64,000 nucleotides of DNA, from positions 620,001 through 684,000 of the forward strand of contig NZ_CP048103.1 in assembly GCF_013282215.1 (NCBI RefSeq). Reading direction: 5' to 3'. The notes below the pieces were generated by a model. The model ran no database searches, was not told the DNA's origin, and worked only from the letters and a program-made list of their open reading frames with translations. Source of the stretch: Kroppenstedtia eburnea (GTDB taxonomy: Bacteria; Bacillota; Bacilli; Thermoactinomycetales; DSM-45169). Position numbers and translations under genes: made by a program. Of this stretch, positions 49,031-56,576 are shown one piece after another (the first letter of the stretch is position 1; each line of letters begins with the position of its first letter).

Positions 49031-49840
49031 ATGAGCAAGCTTCAGATCGAACAGATGCAACAAGGGGAAGTGGACGCTCTTCAGTTCAGATTTAACTTCT
49101 TTGGCAACGGCTTTCGCATCTGCGTCTATCATGTGGATGGCCTGCTGCTGGAGACCGGACCACGACGGGTCCGGAAACAAATGAAGGAGTTTGCGGAAGT
49201 GATTCAACCCCGGGCCATCGCCCTCACCCATTTCCATGAGGACCACAGCGGCAATGCGGGATTTCTGTCAGGTCAGGGTCGGATTCCGGTCTGGATGGGG
49301 AGGCAGACAGCAGAGATTTTGTCCGATCCGCCCCGGATTCCCTTTTATCGGAGACTGGTTTGGGGTTCGATCGATCCGGTCCAGGGGGAAGACCGGGATG
49401 TGATTGAGACGGATCGCTTTCGATTGCGGGCGGTTCCCACCCCCGGTCACGCGGAGGATCATATCGCCTGGGTGGAAGAAGAACAAGGTTGGGCCTTCAC
49501 CGGGGATCTGTTCCTCGGTACCCGCCTGAACTATGGCCTGCGGGAGGAATCCCTGACAGCGATGGCAGCCTCCATCCGGCGCCTGCTGGCGTTTCCGATC
49601 CGGACGGTTTTCTGCTCCCATGCCGGGGTGGTCCCGGAGGGGGCGAAGTCTTTGGAAAAGAAACTGGATTTTTTGGATTGGCTCCGTGAGGAGACCCTTC
49701 GTCTTCACCGGCAAGGTGCCCAGCCCGGGGAGATCGCTTCCCGGTTGTTGAAAAAAACACCGGGATTGGTCTGGTTTTCCCGGGGGGAATTGTCGCCGGT
49801 TCATCTGATCCGCACGATTCTCCGGGAAGAAGGAGTCTGA
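49031..49840 (+). CDS. MBL-fold metallo-hydrolase
   Basis: 269 residues. The metallo-beta-lactamase core motif is THFHEDHSG, with further metal ligands in PTPGHAEDHI, FTGDLFLG and FCSHAG. Two metal ions activate water for hydrolysis; the substrate could be a lactone, thioester or phosphodiester and cannot be told. ATG 49031 is preferred because the protein then begins near the fold; GTG 48983 would add 16 residues without similarity. It converges with the PTS IIC gene. Repeat copy F lies immediately upstream and may hold its promoter. Confidence 0.82.
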   Translation: MSKLQIEQMQQGEVDALQFRFNFFGNGFRICVYHVDGLLLETGPRRVRKQMKEFAEVIQPRAIALTHFHEDHSGNAGFLSGQGRIPVWMGRQTAEILSDPPRIPFYRRLVWGSIDPVQGEDRDVIETDRFRLRAVPTPGHAEDHIAWVEEEQGWAFTGDLFLGTRLNYGLREESLTAMAASIRRLLAFPIRTVFCSHAGVVPEGAKSLEKKLDFLDWLREETLRLHRQGAQPGEIASRLLKKTPGLVWFSRGELSPVHLIRTILREEGV

Positions 49841-49866
49841 ATCGCCGCGCCATCTCCCGGCAAAAT

Positions 49867-51150
49867 TCAGGCGGATTGGGGATCGGACCCTCCCTCTGTC
49901 TCCATTTCCGCCATTTTGCGATCATATATCTTGAAAAAGGGCAGATAGATGCAGAAGGAGATGGCGATGTTCAGCAAGACCAGCAGAATAGCCCTCCAAT
50001 CCCCCCCGGTGGCCAGATAGGCACCGATCGGGGCGGGCAGGGTCCAAGGGGGCTGGATATAGGTGGGAGTGACCCAGCCGGCTGCCGTTGCAACATAGGA
50101 CAGGGTTGCGGTGATCAGAGGCGTGATCACAAAGGGGATGATCATGATGGGATTTAATACGATCGGCACACCGAAGATCACCGGTTCGTTGATGTTGAAG
50201 ATCCCCGGAACCAGGCAGGCTCTGGAGAGGGTCTTGGAGTATTTTGATTTGGAGAACAGCAACATCGCCAGTACCAGGCCCAGAGTCGCACCTGAGCCCC
50301 CGATCCAGATAAACCATTGGTAAAAGGTTTCCGGAGCGATATGGGGGATATGGGATGCGCCCGAGGCCACAGCATCGGCATTGTTGAAGAGATACACCTC
50401 CCATACCGGACGCGCGACGGTGCCCACGACGGAGACCCCGTGAATCCCGAAGGACCAAAAGAAGGTAATCAGAAAAACGGGAATCCACACACCGAAAATA
50501 CTGTCTCCCGCTGTCACCAAGGGGCTGACGGCTTTGTCCACGACCTGGTGCAGGTCGATTTCGAAAACCACTGTGATCAGGGACATGAGGAGTACAACGA
50601 GTGCAACGGGAATCAGCGCTTCAAAGGAGCGGGATACGGAGGCGGGAACCTGTTCCGGCATTTTGATCGTCAGCTTGCTCCCTTTGCAAAAGCGCAGGAT
50701 CTCCACGGACAGGATGGAGACCAACATGGCCACAAACAGGCCGTGTCCTCCCAGGTTGTTCATCGGGAGCACAAATCCCAGATCTTCAATCATGCGGGGT
50801 GTGATGGTCAACAGCAAGGCCGCCACAGCTGTCTGTGCCCCTGACAGGGGGTCCAGTTCATAACTTTTGGCCAGATTGTATCCGACCCCGAATGCGATAT
50901 ACAGCGACATGATGAACATGGTCAATCGGTAGGGGATCAAGATTTCGTTTACGTTTTCGGCGGCCCATCGGGAGATCGAGGAGTCTTCCGGCAGCGGGGG
51001 AAAGGCGACGATCAGGAAGAAACTGCCGACAATGATAAAGGGCAGTGCCGAAATCACCCCATCCCGAATCGCCCGCAGATGGCGTTGTTCGGACAGTCTG
51101 GCCATCGGTCCGGACAAATTTTTGTCCAAAAAAGAGATGAAAGTGTTCAT
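49867..51150 (-). CDS. PTS cellobiose/lactose-family transporter subunit IIC
   Basis: 427 residues, about ten membrane helices. The N-terminus FISFLDKNLSGPMARLSEQRHLRAIRDGVISALPFIIVGSFFLI is the family start, and GIHGVSVVGTVARPVWEVYL and FNINEPVIFGVPIVLNPIM are the conserved substrate loops of the CelB/LacE group. It would import a beta-glucoside or chitobiose-type disaccharide. A IIB gene lies upstream on the same strand, separated by a repeat copy; neither a IIA nor a glycosidase gene is adjacent. GGGAGGGAG precedes the ATG. Confidence 0.87.
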   Translation of the reverse strand: MNTFISFLDKNLSGPMARLSEQRHLRAIRDGVISALPFIIVGSFFLIVAFPPLPEDSSISRWAAENVNEILIPYRLTMFIMSLYIAFGVGYNLAKSYELDPLSGAQTAVAALLLTITPRMIEDLGFVLPMNNLGGHGLFVAMLVSILSVEILRFCKGSKLTIKMPEQVPASVSRSFEALIPVALVVLLMSLITVVFEIDLHQVVDKAVSPLVTAGDSIFGVWIPVFLITFFWSFGIHGVSVVGTVARPVWEVYLFNNADAVASGASHIPHIAPETFYQWFIWIGGSGATLGLVLAMLLFSKSKYSKTLSRACLVPGIFNINEPVIFGVPIVLNPIMIIPFVITPLITATLSYVATAAGWVTPTYIQPPWTLPAPIGAYLATGGDWRAILLVLLNIAISFCIYLPFFKIYDRKMAEMETEGGSDPQSA

Positions 51151-51189
51151 AGAGGCTCTCCCTCCCTGTCAATATGTTTTTGAAGGCAG

Positions 51190-51294
51190 TCGGGGTTGGG
51201 TTTCACATTCCATTTTCGTTGTTCTGACGATCCAAAATCACTCCATGTGAAACCCAACCCTCCCTTTGAGGGGCTTTTTCACAATGCTTCTAGA
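51190..51294 (-). repeat. Palindromic repeat element, copy G
   Basis: Reverse orientation, short left side. It has the core GGGTTTCACATTCC ... CATGTGAAACCCAACCCTCC and ends TCACAATGCTTCTAGA. It lies between the IIB and IIC genes and includes the stop codon of the IIB gene. Confidence 0.87.
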
Positions 51295-51598
51295 TCCCCA
51301 TGAGCTGTTTGACGGTTTTCAGCAAGATCGGCCCGCCCAGCGGAGTGTAAGCCTGGGGAGGAATGGCGCCACAAGGTACGGAAGCTTGGTCAGCCGCCTT
51401 CTGGATCGATTCCATCCGGTGCCTCACCTGGGGTGCCACCATCACGAGATCCCAGCCCTTGTTCAATTCGGCTTCGATGTCGCTTGTCCCCACCGCCTGC
51501 ACATCCAGCTCCACCCCCTGTTTTTCTCCCTCCTTTTTCAACGCCTGTACTACAATCGCACTGGACATGCCCCCTGAACATACGAACAACACCCTCAT
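51290..51598 (-). CDS. PTS cellobiose-family subunit IIB
   Basis: 102 residues. The phosphorylated Cys is at the N-terminus in VLFVCSGGMSSAIVVQAL; the rest is the small alpha/beta EIIB fold (WDLVMVAPQVRHRMESIQKAA). It passes phosphate to the sugar carried by IIC. ATG 51598 follows GAGGAGGAG. The TAG stop is the terminal CTAG of the repeat copy G, so the insertion sits exactly at the gene end; QLMGI may or may not be the original C-terminus. Confidence 0.87.
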   Translation of the reverse strand: MRVLFVCSGGMSSAIVVQALKKEGEKQGVELDVQAVGTSDIEAELNKGWDLVMVAPQVRHRMESIQKAADQASVPCGAIPPQAYTPLGGPILLKTVKQLMGI

Positions 51599-51690
51599 CT
51601 GGCTGATCTCCTCCTCTGAAATGGGTTCAATATATTCGATATGTTTCCGCTGTAACGAAAATTACGTCCCCATGCCGGAAATATCGGGGG

Positions 51691-51740
51691 TTGATTCGGC
51701 GCCTTTTCTCATGTACAATTCAACTACCTTGTGATACAAG
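51691..51740 (+). promoter_or_regulatory. Promoter and palindrome of the PadR-type gene
   Basis: TTGATT - 17 nt - TACAAT (51691-51719), followed by CTTGTGATACAAG (51728-51740), a perfect 5-bp-arm palindrome just after the predicted start of transcription. That fits autorepression. Confidence 0.55.
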
Positions 51741-51785
51741 AGAGTTTGCCGGGAAGGAGGAGTCTCCATCTCCAGTTACAGTCAA

Positions 51786-52100
51786 ATGTTGAAGGGGATC
51801 ATGGAAGGTTGCATCCTTGCGGTGATCGAGGAAGGAGAGGTATATGGATATGAACTCAGCCTCCGGTTGCAACGATATGGATTTCCCGAAGTGAGTGAGG
51901 GGAGTATCTACCCTCTGCTGTTACGCCTGCAAAAGGAGAACCTGATCCGGGGCACCCTGCACAAATCGCCCAGCGGAGGTCCGCCGCGGAAATACTATCA
52001 TTTGACCGAAGAGGGTACCGTTCAATTGATGCGTTTTCGTCAACAGTGGACAGAGTTGAGTTCTGCTGTGAATCGGGTGATTCAGGGAAAAAGGAAGTGA
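51786..52100 (+). CDS. PadR-family transcriptional regulator
   Basis: 104 residues from this ATG. A PadR winged helix: LKGIMEGCILAVIEEGEVYGYELSLRL, then EGSIYPLLLRLQKENLIRG and the wing SGGPPRKYYHLTEEG. It usually represses membrane or efflux genes and itself. Relatives begin with residues like SYSQMLKG; here SSYSQ is encoded just ahead of the ATG in the same frame, behind an ATC codon at 51768 placed 7 nt after a perfect AAGGAGG, while ATG 51786 is 25 nt from it. The true start may therefore be ATC 51768 (six residues longer). The HAAS-type membrane protein gene follows 60 nt downstream. Confidence 0.87.
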   Translation: MLKGIMEGCILAVIEEGEVYGYELSLRLQRYGFPEVSEGSIYPLLLRLQKENLIRGTLHKSPSGGPPRKYYHLTEEGTVQLMRFRQQWTELSSAVNRVIQGKRK

Positions 52101-52160
52101 TATTATTTTTGATCGTCTATCTTGTTTTGCAAGTTAGTTGATCAGGGAGGTTGAGTGTGG

Positions 52161-52853
52161 ATGAACACTGATGAGATGATTCAGATGAACAACCGGCTCC
52201 GTGAAAAACTGGCTCCGGAAAACCGGGAGTATTATGAAAAGATGTTGCTCTATCTCCGTTCCAGTCCCGTGCCCCAACATCAGACGGAGGAATTGTTGCT
52301 GGAATGGTTGGAGCACGTACTGGAGGCTGAGAAGCAAGGGAAAACCGCGCGGGAGGTCTTCGGCCCCGATCCGGAGGGATATTGTGAGGAAGTGGTGGCG
52401 GCCATGCCCCGGCGGGGATGGGGTTCCCTGGGAAAAGAGATTCTTTTCATCACCTGGCTGGGTTTAACTTGGACACTTTTTGTTCATGGAGCGTTGGGGA
52501 TCATTCTTATGCTTGTGGGAGAGTGGTGGGAGATTCCCTTCAGGGAGGGTTACCAACCGGATCAACTTTCCCTTCTGTTCGTGATTCAAATCTTGGGGTT
52601 GTTTTTCTTAGTCCACTGGGTTTTTCATCATTTCCGGAAGACGGTGTTCAGTGAAGAAGAGCATGGTGTCCGGGAGAATTTGAAGTTTGGTTTGACCTTT
52701 GCAGCGGGATTCGGGTTGATTTGGCTGCTGGAATTTTGGCTGGATCGCTGGTTGTCCCTGCCCACTCTCCCTCTGTCTCCGGTGATGAGTCTGATCTTGG
52801 GGGCTGTGTTTTACGCGGTTTACAGGGTATGGATCAGGAAACTGGATTTTTAA
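52161..52853 (+). CDS. HAAS/DUF1129-type membrane protein, PadR partner
   Basis: 230 residues. An N-terminal ~85-residue helical soluble domain (EMIQMNNRLREKLAPENREYYEKMLLYLR ... FGPDPEGYCEEVVAAMP) of HAAS type precedes five to six membrane helices. Proteins of this layout commonly follow PadR regulators, where the soluble domain is thought to sense or bind the regulator. ATG 52161 has AGGGAGG about 10 nt upstream; GTG 52155 is the alternative. Its function beyond this association is unknown. Confidence 0.72.
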   Translation: MNTDEMIQMNNRLREKLAPENREYYEKMLLYLRSSPVPQHQTEELLLEWLEHVLEAEKQGKTAREVFGPDPEGYCEEVVAAMPRRGWGSLGKEILFITWLGLTWTLFVHGALGIILMLVGEWWEIPFREGYQPDQLSLLFVIQILGLFFLVHWVFHHFRKTVFSEEEHGVRENLKFGLTFAAGFGLIWLLEFWLDRWLSLPTLPLSPVMSLILGAVFYAVYRVWIRKLDF

Positions 52854-52931
52854 GCAATCATTTCCCTGTTTTCAGTTCATTTCCCGGGAAAAGGTGTTCA
52901 GAAAACCACATCACGTAAGGAGGGGCAAGGG

Positions 52932-53384
52932 GTGATCCGTGTCGGCTTTTCCCATCTCGATTACAATGTGTCCGATTTGAAGAAAGCAGTCGGTTTTTAT
53001 GATCCGCTCATGGAATTCCTCGGGTTTTCCAAGGAAGTGGAGAGGCGGGAGTGGGCTCTGTATGGAAATGGGCGGATGAAATTGTGTCTCGTTTAGTGTG
53101 AACCGGCCTTTGCCGGCGCGGGATTCCATCGGAAACGACCGGGATTGAACCATATCGCCTTTCAGGCGGAACGCCGGGAAGATGTCGACCGAACGGCCGC
53201 CTTTCTCAAAGAGAGGGGGATTCACCTTCTCTACGGCAGTCCGGGGCAATTTCATTCGGAGATCGAATACTATGCGGTCTTCTTTGAAGACCCTTTTCGG
53301 TTGAAGCTGGAGGTGGTGTACAGCCCCCCATACCTTTTAAATTCCACGGAAGCGATTGACACCGGCGTGGACCCTGAGTCATAA
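52932..53384 (+). pseudogene. VOC-family (glyoxalase/bleomycin-resistance-like) gene with internal stop
   Basis: From GTG 52932 (AAGGAGG 8 nt upstream) the frame reads a VOC protein beginning IRVGFSHLDYNVSDLKKAVGFYDPLMEFLGF, with the first metal-binding His. It meets TAG at 53094 after KLCLV and continues in the same frame as a perfect second half: GLNHIAFQAERREDVDR and FFEDPFRLKLEVVY with the conserved His and Glu. One base change would restore a ~150-residue protein. It is therefore a recent nonsense mutation, a read-through product or a sequencing error. Confidence 0.8.
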
Positions 53385-53433
53385 TAATGTTACAATTTCG
53401 TGAACAAGGCTCGGGAAGGAGTGGGGAAACGCC

Positions 53434-53751
53434 GTGGCAGAAACGGAAAAAACGGCAGTTGAACAGAGGCCCATGATCCACAAACGGCGGGAGAGCGAAG
53501 GAAGGTATATGTTGTCCTTTGTCTGGATGCTCCTGTTCACAGGGATTTCCTTTGTATTGGTGGGAATGAACCTCTTGCCGGAAAATCTGATCATTCCGGC
53601 GATTCTCCTGTTGGCTGCCCTGCAGGTCCTGATGCAACTGTTCACCTTCATGCATCTCGATTTCAAATGGTATCTGACAGCGACTGTGTTTATGGGCAGT
53701 GGTTGTATCGTCGCCGCAACGGCGATCATCGCCATGCTCTACTGGGTGTGA
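53434..53751 (+). CDS. Cytochrome c/quinol oxidase subunit IV-like (CyoD/CtaF family)
   Basis: 105 residues, a charged N-terminal 25 residues and three membrane helices (SFVWMLLFTGISFVLVGM; IIPAILLLAALQVLMQLF; ATVFMGSGCIVAATAIIAML) with the conserved FMHLDFKWY. An accessory subunit of a haem-copper oxidase. As with the paralogue at 17048-17347, no oxidase core genes are adjacent. GTG 53434 is used with a GGGG about 9 nt upstream. It ends at a strong bidirectional terminator. Confidence 0.8.
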   Translation: MAETEKTAVEQRPMIHKRRESEGRYMLSFVWMLLFTGISFVLVGMNLLPENLIIPAILLLAALQVLMQLFTFMHLDFKWYLTATVFMGSGCIVAATAIIAMLYWV

Positions 53752-53759
53752 GGAAACTG

Positions 53760-53789
53760 AAAACCCTCTCCATACCAGGAGAGGGTTTT
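53760..53789. terminator. Bidirectional terminator
   Basis: AAAACCCTCTCC / GGAGAGGGTTTT around ATACCA, between the convergent oxidase subunit IV gene and uppP. Confidence 0.88.
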
Positions 53790-53794
53790 CCATG

Positions 53795-54577
53795 TCAAAA
53801 TCGGCCGGTCCACTGGAAGAAGAGGACGACCAGTCCCAGTCCCCAGACATAGGCGGCGAAGATCTTGAGGGAGCCGCGTTTCAGCAGGTTGATCATCCAG
53901 CGGACCGCCAGGTAGCCGAACAGGGCGGACATCAGTGTCGCCATCAACAAGGAGCTGAGCGGAAGCACCTGGGTCTGTCCCGACATCAGATCGACAAACT
54001 GAAGGAGCAGGGCTCCAGCGATCGCCGGGATGGACAGAAAAAAGGAGAAATGGGCGGCGGTGGATTTATCGATGCGGCGAAACAAGGCGGCGGCAATCGT
54101 GAGTCCGGAACGGGAGATGGCCGGCAAAATCGCCGCCCCCTGAAAGGTTCCAATAAAAACAGCGTCGGTATAGGAGATTTCCTCCAGCCCTTTGTGGCCG
54201 TGCCGTTTCCAGTTGTCGGAGAGCCACAGGATCCAACCGGTGACCAGGAACTCCCACCCGATGGTGACCCCTGTCTCTGAGATCTCTTCAAAAAAATCTT
54301 TGAAAGCGAGGCCGATGATCACCGTGGGGATGGTTCCCGCCACCAGGAGTCTGCCCATGGGGCCGAAGGGGTCCTTCAGGACCGCCGTCACCTCCTCCCG
54401 GTACACCGCCAGGACAGCGAGCAAAGTGCCGAGGTGGAGCATCGTATCCAGGAACAACCCCGCCTCATCCAAACCGAACAGGTGCCTGCCGAGATACAGA
54501 TGACCGGTGCTGCTGACGGGCAGGAATTCAGTCAGTCCCTGGATGATGCCCAGCACCGTCGCTTCCAGCCAATCCAT
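53795..54577 (-). CDS. uppP: Undecaprenyl-diphosphatase
   Basis: 260 residues, about eight membrane helices. Signature motifs are GLTEFLPVSSTGHL near residue 14 and FQGAAILPAISRSGLT near 150, together forming the active site. It dephosphorylates undecaprenyl diphosphate at the membrane so the carrier lipid can be reused for cell-wall synthesis, and confers bacitracin resistance. GGGGGG precedes the ATG. The thioredoxin-like gene upstream ends 42 nt away on the same strand. Confidence 0.92.
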   Translation of the reverse strand: MDWLEATVLGIIQGLTEFLPVSSTGHLYLGRHLFGLDEAGLFLDTMLHLGTLLAVLAVYREEVTAVLKDPFGPMGRLLVAGTIPTVIIGLAFKDFFEEISETGVTIGWEFLVTGWILWLSDNWKRHGHKGLEEISYTDAVFIGTFQGAAILPAISRSGLTIAAALFRRIDKSTAAHFSFFLSIPAIAGALLLQFVDLMSGQTQVLPLSSLLMATLMSALFGYLAVRWMINLLKRGSLKIFAAYVWGLGLVVLFFQWTGRF

Positions 54578-54619
54578 GGAACCCCCCCTCGCCCGCCACT
54601 CTGACGGCGGGCGTGCAGA

Positions 54620-55048
54620 TTAACGATCGAGCAGGTGACCGATAGCGTCTACGATTTCGATAAAGGGTGTCCGTTCATCATAGCGACCCACGATATTCCC
54701 TTCCGGATCGATCAGGACGGAGGCAGGGACCGAGGTGAGACCATAGGCGTCATAAGTGGAACGTCCCTCATCCAGCAATACGGGGAAACGGTATCCGTAT
54801 TCCCGGATGAAAGGTTTCACCTGCCGGGGATCCGCCTCCCGGCCCGTGACATTGATCGTGAAAAAAGAAAAACGGGAAGAGTCCAGCGAGCGGGCAAAGA
54901 TTTCCTTCCGGGGCAGGTCCGCCTGACAGGCGGGACACCAAGTCACCCAGAAAGAGAGAAGAATCACCTTTCCCCGCAAATCTTTAAGGCAGACCTTGTT
55001 GCCGTCCAAGGCTGGCAGACAAAAGTCGGGAGCTTTTTCTGCAGGCAT
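54620..55048 (-). CDS. TlpA/ResA-type thioredoxin-like protein without membrane anchor
   Basis: 142 residues of AhpC/TSA-redoxin type. The active-site motif is WCPAC in VILLSFWVTWCPACQADLPR near residue 38, with the cis-Pro loop SVPASVLIDPEGNIVGRY. Most TlpA/ResA proteins are exported; this one begins directly with the fold (PAEKAPDFCLPALDG) and has no signal peptide, so it should act in the cytosol. AAAGGAGG precedes the ATG. It lies 23 nt after the transporter gene, so the two are co-transcribed. Confidence 0.86.
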   Translation of the reverse strand: MPAEKAPDFCLPALDGNKVCLKDLRGKVILLSFWVTWCPACQADLPRKEIFARSLDSSRFSFFTINVTGREADPRQVKPFIREYGYRFPVLLDEGRSTYDAYGLTSVPASVLIDPEGNIVGRYDERTPFIEIVDAIGHLLDR

Positions 55049-55071
55049 GGACCCAACCTCCTTTCAACCAT

Positions 55072-55932
55072 TTACACCCGGGTGAGGGCCAATCCGACAA
55101 AGAGCAAGAAGAGAGAAGTTTTCTGCAGGGGGGAGAGTCGCTCCCTGAAAAAGCGGATCGACAGCAGGGCAACCACCAGGCTGTTGGTGGCAAAGAGCGG
55201 AGCCACAATACTCGCCGGCCCCCCGATCAGAGCCAGAGTGTACAGCTGCATCCCGATGAAGGAAAAGATTCCGGCGATGCCCCCCCACAAAAGACCGGTT
55301 CGAATCCCGATCGGATCCCGGGTTTCCTGCTGAGAACGGGACCTTCTGAGAATTTCCACACTCATCCACAACCAGCTGAACAGATACCCGTAAAACAGGA
55401 CGGTCTCCCCGGCCATATCCATTTCCTCAGTCACTTTCAGGCCACCGTTGCGAAAGGTGAAAAACAGCGTGGCGGCAATCACGAGGGTGTACCAGGACCG
55501 GTTCCGGATGGATAACTCCTCATCGGGATCGATGGGGATCAGGAAGACCGCTCCCACCAGCAGGATCACCCCCGCCCATTCGGTGAGGGAAAGATGCTCT
55601 CCATACCATGTGACGGAGAAAGCGATGATCAACAAAATATTGGTGTTGACGAGAGGGGAGGTCAGGCTGGCCGGCCCTTTGGCCAGGGCCAGCATGAACA
55701 GCCAGTTTCCCGCGGCTGAACCCAACCCCACGATCAGACCTCCGAGCAGGATCGGCAGATCCAGACGGAATTGGCCGGTGACGGCCACCCAGATTGCAAA
55801 ACCGAGGGTGCCGGTCAGATAAAGGCTCCACAAGGTGTGGGTGACTGATCCCCGACGGGCGGAGCTGACCTTCATCAGGAATCCGGACATGCCGAAGGTG
55901 ACAGAGCTTAACAGGGCCCAGAAAAACCACAT
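55072..55932 (-). CDS. EamA/DMT-superfamily transporter
   Basis: 286 residues, ten hydrophobic helices in two five-helix halves, the drug/metabolite transporter layout. The first half shows AKGPASLTSPLVNTNILLIIAFS with EHLSLTEWAGVILLVGAVFLI, and the second GGPASIVAPLFATNSLVVALLS with ERLSPLQKTSLFLLFVGLAL. Substrate unknown; it is likely an exporter. GGATCGGAG lies ahead of the ATG. First gene of a small minus-strand operon with the thioredoxin-like gene and possibly uppP. Confidence 0.87.
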   Translation of the reverse strand: MWFFWALLSSVTFGMSGFLMKVSSARRGSVTHTLWSLYLTGTLGFAIWVAVTGQFRLDLPILLGGLIVGLGSAAGNWLFMLALAKGPASLTSPLVNTNILLIIAFSVTWYGEHLSLTEWAGVILLVGAVFLIPIDPDEELSIRNRSWYTLVIAATLFFTFRNGGLKVTEEMDMAGETVLFYGYLFSWLWMSVEILRRSRSQQETRDPIGIRTGLLWGGIAGIFSFIGMQLYTLALIGGPASIVAPLFATNSLVVALLSIRFFRERLSPLQKTSLFLLFVGLALTRV

Positions 55933-56126
55933 GGCTTCTCCGATCCTTTCTGTTGGACTGTATTTTTCAACAAGCCCACCCTATCATAAGCCCTGTTCCT
56001 GAGTCCATGGGCGTGTCCCCCTTTCTATCTATACATAGTCTGACCGGGACAAAAGATTCCACTTGCATAAGCATCCGTTTCCCGCCGCACGCTATGGATG
56101 ATGAACAGCTGATTGGAGGGAAGGGG

Positions 56127-56312
56127 ATGGAAAAGAGGGACCGGGATCGGGGCCGTACCCACCTGGATCCGCTGGAGCAGGCGACGGAAGCGCTTCCGAA
56201 ACTGGATCGACATCCGACGGAAGAAGCAAAAGATGCCGATCTCCTGGACCATGAAGAAGGGATTCGGGATCCGGAACGACTTCCCTACAGTGAACAGCTG
56301 AAACGTCTTTAG
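56127..56312 (+). CDS. Small, highly charged hypothetical protein
   Basis: 61 residues, almost entirely charged and polar (EKRDRDRGRTHLDPLEQATEALPKL ... DLLDHEEGIRDPERLPYSEQLKRL), no hydrophobic core. ATG 56127 has GGAGG 7 nt upstream. The composition recalls small Bacilli proteins of unknown role made in stationary phase. The stop TAG is the end of the repeat copy H, so the original C-terminus may have differed. Confidence 0.5.
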   Translation: MEKRDRDRGRTHLDPLEQATEALPKLDRHPTEEAKDADLLDHEEGIRDPERLPYSEQLKRL

Positions 56313-56473
56313 AGGTGTTGTGAAAAAGCCATTCATACGCATAGGGCACAAGTCTCGCCAGGGTGCTTTCGCACCCGGTCTCGCTATGCAGGGAGGGTTG
56401 GGTTTCACATGGAGTGACTTTGGCTCGTAAGGACTTTGGCACGCAATGTGAAACCCAATCCCGACCGCCTTCC
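56309..56473 (+). repeat. Palindromic repeat element, copy H
   Basis: Left terminus TTTAGAGGTGTTGTGA, one 52-bp-type unit (56339-56390) with centre GGGTGCTTTCGCACCC, then the core hairpin. Truncated on the right after CCGACCGCC. Confidence 0.85.
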
Positions 56474-56576
56474 GGTTGTCACAGGGATGGGGACTGATCC
56501 TCCGGCATTTTTGTTACAATGGAGATGAAAACAACGGTCCGTTGCAACGGACCGTCTTTCGGCTGGAGGGAGATGC

